64,000 nt of DNA from Bartonella tamiae Th239. Lineage in GTDB: Bacteria > Pseudomonadota > Alphaproteobacteria > Rhizobiales > Rhizobiaceae. The DNA lies in NCBI RefSeq assembly GCF_000278275.1, contig NZ_JH725147.1:918849-982848 (forward strand). The letters are read 5' to 3'. Below are positions 59,912-64,000 of the stretch, one piece after another; position 1 is the stretch's first letter, and each line of letters starts with the position of its first letter. The notes below the pieces were generated by a model. The model saw only the letters and a list, made by a program, of their open reading frames with translations, was not told the DNA's origin and did not search any database. Both the position numbers and the translations under genes were made by a program.

Positions 59912-62179
59912 TTAAATGGAGACATTATTTTCTTTTGCGTAATGGATCAGCCATTGACGCAGTGTATCATCGTGTTGCTTATCAAGCTCTTTTAAAAGCT
60001 GTGTTTTAAGATCATCAACATCAAGACCCAATAACATGGCCTTAATTGGACCAATTGCTGCAGGTGTCATTGAGATACGTGTGAATCCAAGTCCAAGAAG
60101 TGCCATAGCCATAAGAGGTTTTCCAGCCATTTCACCACATAAAGTAACGGGTGTTTGTGTGCGTTCGCCTGCATCAATAATACGATGTAGCGCACGTAAA
60201 AATGGTGCAGAAAGCTCATCAAAACGGCGAGACAATTCAGAATTGCCACGATCAATTGCCATCATAAATTGAAACAGATCATTTGAGCCGACAGATACAA
60301 AATCAATTGCTTGCATCAATTCATCTAATTGAAAAAGTAAGGCTGGAACTTCAATCATTGCTCCTAATTTTAATCGGCTTGGTAAAAGGTGTCCAAAACG
60401 TGAAAGATAAGCGATTTCGCGTTCAATAAGTTGACGCGTAAGGTGAATTTCAGCCACTTCTGTCACCATTGGAAGCATGATACGCAGTTCGCGTCCTCCA
60501 GAAGCTTTTAACAATGCTCTTAATTGCGTGCGCATAAGAGCAGGCTTATCAAGCGTTAATCGAATTGCTCTCCAGCCAAGAGCCGGATTTTCTTCTGTTC
60601 CTTTTTTTCTAAAATAGGGGAGAATTTTATCGCCACCAATATCTAAGGTCCGAAAAGTGACTGGTTTATCACCGATTTCTTTATAAACATTCCGATAAAG
60701 TTTTTCTTGTTCTTGTGAACGCGGAAAAGTAGAAGCGATCATAAATTGTAATTCTGTACGAAAAAGACCAATTCCTTCCGCACCGGATTCTTGAAGATGA
60801 GGTAAGTCAACCAGTAAACCAGCATTGATAAGTAAGGTTATCGGCTTATTGTCTTTTGTAAGAGCGGGCACATCGCGCAAATCTTGATAGAGTTTTTGGC
60901 GTCTGGCACGAAATCTTGCTTTTTCCGCATAAGCCTTTTCAATATCAACAATGGGACGCAGATAAATTTTTCCATCTTCCCCATCTAAAATGACGGGATC
61001 ACCATTTTCGCATAGAGAAACCACGCCTTTTGCTTGACCAACAACGGGTACAGACATTGCCTTAGCAACAATTGTAATGTGACTTGTTGGAGCGCCATCT
61101 TCTAATATTAAACCGCGAATATGTCCACGTGGATAATCAAGAAGTTCAGCAGCCCCCATAGACCTTGCTACAATGATTGCATCTTTTGGAAGTTCTGCAG
61201 CTACAGTTTCACGTGTACGTCCCATAAGTTGATAAAGCAATCGATTTGCCAAATCATCAAAATCAGACAAACGATCACGCAAATAGGGATCTTTAAGATG
61301 AAGCATGCGCGACCGCGTATCGCTTTGAACCTTTTCCACCGCAGCTTCGGCTGTTAAACCATTATTGATGGCTTCCTCAAGACGACGCACCCAGCCGCGA
61401 TCATTAGCAAACATACGATAGGCCTCTAATACATCACGATGTTCACCTTCTCTTGCCACATCACTGCGAGATAACATATTATCAATAGAAAGGCGAAGAG
61501 AACCAATTGCTTTTGAAAGTTTATCCAATTCCACTTGACTATTTTCATTGAATAAATTGCTTACAATAATGCGCGGTTCATGCAAAACAACATGACCAAG
61601 TCCAAGACCCTCATTTAAAGGACGCGCCGTTAATGATAAAGGATGGCGCAAATTGATTTCATGATTAGCACGAGCAAAGCGTGGTAGATTACCTGCTGCA
61701 ATCATTTCAGCCAAAACCATAGCAACCGTTTCAAGAACTTCAACCTCGTCATCGCTATAATTGTGTTGATTTCTATTTTGAACTACAAGGACACCGAGTG
61801 TGCGTCCAGCACGCAAAATAGGAACACCAAGAAAAGATGCATATGCCTCTTCTCCTGTTTCTGGCAAATAAGTGAACGCAGGATGTTTTTGAGCATCACT
61901 GAGATTGAGAGGTCGAGATGTTACGGCAATTGTTCCCACAAGACCTTGACCAAGCCGCAGTTGTGAAAGGTGAACAGCTTTTGGATTAAGCCCCTGCGTT
62001 GCGTAAAGCTCAAGCATGCTATCTGAGCGCAATAAGTAAAAGGAACATACTTCTGCAACCATATTGCGTGCAATTTCACGAACGATAAGATCCAGACGTT
62101 TTTGTGAGTCCATGGCTTGTGCCATGAATTCGCGCAAACGTTTTAAAATAACTCTGGGTCCGACATCGTTCTCTTGCAT
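59912..62179 (-). CDS. ptsP: Phosphoenolpyruvate-protein phosphotransferase of the nitrogen PTS (EI-Ntr)
   Basis: Takes phosphate from PEP and passes it to NPr and IIA-Ntr, a regulatory chain. The 755-residue product has an N-terminal GAF domain (about 15-165), the PEP-utilising N domain (about 185-330), the phosphohistidine His367 in DGAPTSHITIVAKAM, and the C-terminal PEP-binding barrel (about 440-740; LFRTELQFM, CGEMAG). GGAGG lies 11 bases before the ATG. Downstream of lysC, the usual Rhizobiales order. It is the only EI in the window and the only possible local phosphate donor for the orphan IIC. Confidence 0.95.
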   Translation of the reverse strand: MQENDVGPRVILKRLREFMAQAMDSQKRLDLIVREIARNMVAEVCSFYLLRSDSMLELYATQGLNPKAVHLSQLRLGQGLVGTIAVTSRPLNLSDAQKHPAFTYLPETGEEAYASFLGVPILRAGRTLGVLVVQNRNQHNYSDDEVEVLETVAMVLAEMIAAGNLPRFARANHEINLRHPLSLTARPLNEGLGLGHVVLHEPRIIVSNLFNENSQVELDKLSKAIGSLRLSIDNMLSRSDVAREGEHRDVLEAYRMFANDRGWVRRLEEAINNGLTAEAAVEKVQSDTRSRMLHLKDPYLRDRLSDFDDLANRLLYQLMGRTRETVAAELPKDAIIVARSMGAAELLDYPRGHIRGLILEDGAPTSHITIVAKAMSVPVVGQAKGVVSLCENGDPVILDGEDGKIYLRPIVDIEKAYAEKARFRARRQKLYQDLRDVPALTKDNKPITLLINAGLLVDLPHLQESGAEGIGLFRTELQFMIASTFPRSQEQEKLYRNVYKEIGDKPVTFRTLDIGGDKILPYFRKKGTEENPALGWRAIRLTLDKPALMRTQLRALLKASGGRELRIMLPMVTEVAEIHLTRQLIEREIAYLSRFGHLLPSRLKLGAMIEVPALLFQLDELMQAIDFVSVGSNDLFQFMMAIDRGNSELSRRFDELSAPFLRALHRIIDAGERTQTPVTLCGEMAGKPLMAMALLGLGFTRISMTPAAIGPIKAMLLGLDVDDLKTQLLKELDKQHDDTLRQWLIHYAKENNVSI

Positions 62180-62282
62180 TGTGAACAGAGCCTCCTATGT
62201 CTCGTTCTATATGTATTTTAAATCAAGTGTATCTCTCACAATGTTTCATTTATGTAACCACTTATTTGTTTAAAAAACTGTT

Positions 62283-63536
62283 TTACTCTTTATCTAAGTC
62301 ATAAACACTGTGAAGAGTGCGTACTGCAAGTTCTGTATAGGCATTATCAATAAGAATAGATATTTTAATTTCTGATGTGGTGATTGCCTGAATATTGATA
62401 CCTTTTTCTGCAAGCGCTTTAAATGCGGTTGCTGCAACGCCTGCATGGCTGCGCATACCAATGCCGATTACTGAAATTTTTGCCAAATTACTTTCAGACT
62501 GGATCACATCAAAACCGATTTCAGTACGATTTTTTTCTAATATGTCGACAGCTTTTTGTATGTCACCAGCAGGAACGGTAAAGGTCATATCTGTTTTTGA
62601 GCCGTCCTCAGAAATGTTTTGAACGATCATATCAACATTAATATGACCTTCCGCCAAAGGGCCAAAGATAGAAGCGGAAATTCCTGGGCGATCTGCAAGA
62701 CGGCGCAATGAAATTTGCGCCTCATTTTTAGCGAAAGCAATGCCTGTTACAATTTGTTGTTCCACAATTTCATCCTCATTGCAAATAAGTGTTCCGGGGG
62801 GATTTATAGGATCACCCATGCCTGCAGCATCAGGTTCCTCAAAACTTGAACGTACAAAAGTGCGCACTTGATGCACCATTGCCAATTCCACTGATCGCAC
62901 TTGTAAAACTTTGGCACCAAGAGAAGCCATTTCCAACATTTCTTCAAATGCAACCTTAGGCAAGCGTCGTGCTTTTGGTTCAATGCGTGGATCTGTTGTA
63001 TAGACGCCATCAACATCAGTATATATATCACAGCGATCAGCATTTACGCTTGCAGCAATAGCAACAGCACTTGTGTCCGAACCACCACGTCCAAGTGTTG
63101 CAATGCGATCGTCTGGGCCAAGACCTTGAAACCCAGCAATAACGGCTACTTGTCCTTTTTTAAAACCATCAATTAAGGCACTTCCATTGATTTCCTTAAT
63201 GCGTGCAGCGTCAAAGGTGTTATCTGTTAAGATTGGTATTTGCCAGCCAAGCCATGACCGCGCATTGATATTCATGGATTGAAGTGTCATGGCTAATAAG
63301 CCAGCAGTTACCTGCTCACCAGAGGCTACGACCGCAGAATATTCACGTGCATCATATTTTGGGGAAGCTTGGTGTGTCCATTCGACCAATTCATTGGTTT
63401 TACCAGACATGGCAGAAACAATCACTGCAACGTCATGACCAGCATCTACTTCACGCTTAACATGGCGTGCAACATTTTTTATGCGGTCGATATTGGCGAC
63501 TGATGTTCCGCCGAATTTCATAACAATGCGCGCCAT
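62283..63536 (-). CDS. lysC: Aspartate kinase
   Basis: First step of the lysine, threonine and methionine pathway. The 417-residue product has the kinase start VMKFGGTSVANIDRIKNVAR, the catalytic-domain block GRGGSDTSAVAIAA, DVDGVYTTDPRIEPKARRL, and two C-terminal ACT domains (about 265-417) for feedback control. Length is typical of the monofunctional class. ptsP follows after 103 bp. Confidence 0.95.
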   Translation of the reverse strand: MARIVMKFGGTSVANIDRIKNVARHVKREVDAGHDVAVIVSAMSGKTNELVEWTHQASPKYDAREYSAVVASGEQVTAGLLAMTLQSMNINARSWLGWQIPILTDNTFDAARIKEINGSALIDGFKKGQVAVIAGFQGLGPDDRIATLGRGGSDTSAVAIAASVNADRCDIYTDVDGVYTTDPRIEPKARRLPKVAFEEMLEMASLGAKVLQVRSVELAMVHQVRTFVRSSFEEPDAAGMGDPINPPGTLICNEDEIVEQQIVTGIAFAKNEAQISLRRLADRPGISASIFGPLAEGHINVDMIVQNISEDGSKTDMTFTVPAGDIQKAVDILEKNRTEIGFDVIQSESNLAKISVIGIGMRSHAGVAATAFKALAEKGINIQAITTSEIKISILIDNAYTELAVRTLHSVYDLDKE

Positions 63537-63784
63537 AATAAATTCTCTAACCTTTGATTTTTCAATATTTAAAAATAATAAATGATTGCTCCATTTTACT
63601 GCATTGATGACATAGACAATTACACAAATTTAAGCAAGACCGTCATTGTTTTACTTAATCTATTGTTGCATTGTTTTATTCAAATTTTTGTTTTTACGTT
63701 TGATCTTTAAAAAATGGAAACAGGACTTGACTTTAAAAGGGTTTCGACAGACTTGATAGTTATATAAGTTTTAGGAGAGTATTT
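63537..63784. other. Divergent promoter gap lysC-ubiG
   Basis: About 250 bp, AT-rich, holding promoters for lysC (minus) and ubiG (plus). No further feature recognised. Confidence 0.4.
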
Positions 63785-64000
63785 ATGTCGAAAGCTGAGC
63801 GCACCACAATAGATCAGGCAGAAATCGATCATTTTTCGCGTATTGCGGCAGAATGGTGGAATCCAAAAGGAAAATTTCGTCCTCTCCATAAGTTTAATCC
63901 AACGCGTCTTGCCTATATTAAAGAAAAAATCTGTTGGGCTTTTGAACGTGATCTTCATTGTGCAGAACCACTAAAGGGTTTGCGAATTTTAGATATTGGG
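63785..64000 (+). CDS. ubiG: Ubiquinone biosynthesis O-methyltransferase, 5' part
   Basis: SAM-dependent methyltransferase of ubiquinone synthesis (two O-methylation steps). Only the first 72 codons are in the window. The start [20 protein letters not shown] with [26 protein letters not shown] and the beginning of the SAM site LRILDIG are characteristic of alphaproteobacterial UbiG. AGGAG lies close upstream of the ATG. Confidence 0.93.
   Translation, partial: MSKAERTTIDQAEIDHFSRIAAEWWNPKGKFRPLHKFNPTRLAYIKEKICWAFERDLHCAEPLKGLRILDIG

Overview
The window is 64 kb of AT-rich chromosome from an alphaproteobacterium of the order Rhizobiales, most likely a Bartonella-like or related Bartonellaceae genome. 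The basis is an Omp10-type lipoprotein, the lysC-ptsP pair, an MltB-type transglycosylase next to a DUF459 protein, a DUF882 protein and the strong A+T bias. The species cannot be named from sequence alone. Most genes are single-copy housekeeping genes. Between them lie long AT-rich gaps holding hairpin terminators, degenerate repeats and several decayed genes, which suggests a genome that is shrinking.

Layout. 1-5.1 kb: truncated MHS-type transporter, ppa, typA, mgtE. 5.4-14.4 kb: M3 oligopeptidase, maa-type acetyltransferase, leuD, zincin-like protein, SGNH protein plus lytic transglycosylase, galU, kdsD. 15-20 kb: an oxidative stress and sulfate block (katA, SulP transporter with a GC-rich leader that looks like a structured RNA, oxyR, a KGG-motif stress peptide). 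20.2-23.7 kb: guaB and a phospholipase D/cardiolipin synthase. 24-29.2 kb: two decayed copies of a DUF485/acetate-symporter (yjcH/actP) locus flank a three-gene sugar operon (ribokinase, an orphan galactitol-type PTS IIC, an epimerase). 29-42 kb: copper ATPase, DUF882 protein, a degenerate NtrC-family regulator, a candidate small RNA, omp10, hemH, SPFH/NfeD pair, rsmB, mtnN, guaA.

42.5-55.4 kb is an accessory, transport-rich region on the minus strand. The first part is an organosulfur or thioether amino acid cluster: two flavin monooxygenases, an FMN reductase, an acetyltransferase, a fused ABC permease-ATPase and two tandem binding proteins. A DUF3088 pseudogene follows. The second part is a tightly overlapping five-gene operon pairing an ABC importer with a cytoplasmic alkaline-phosphatase-superfamily hydrolase. 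55.8-59.7 kb: a conserved protein of unknown function, a wrecked IS5-family transposase, an amino acid permease and a wrecked hutD. 59.9-64 kb: ptsP (EI-Ntr), lysC and the start of ubiG.

The most interesting signals are: (a) a three-copy, about 240-bp degenerate intergenic repeat family at 7.6, 14.5 and 25.4 kb; (b) the GC-rich structured leader before the SulP gene; (c) a candidate small RNA with a perfect terminator in a divergent gap at 35.3 kb; (d) the sugar operon inserted into a duplicated, decayed actP/yjcH locus; (e) the uptake-then-hydrolysis ABC/phosphatase operon; and (f) several proteins with substituted catalytic residues. I found no tRNA, rRNA or CRISPR array.
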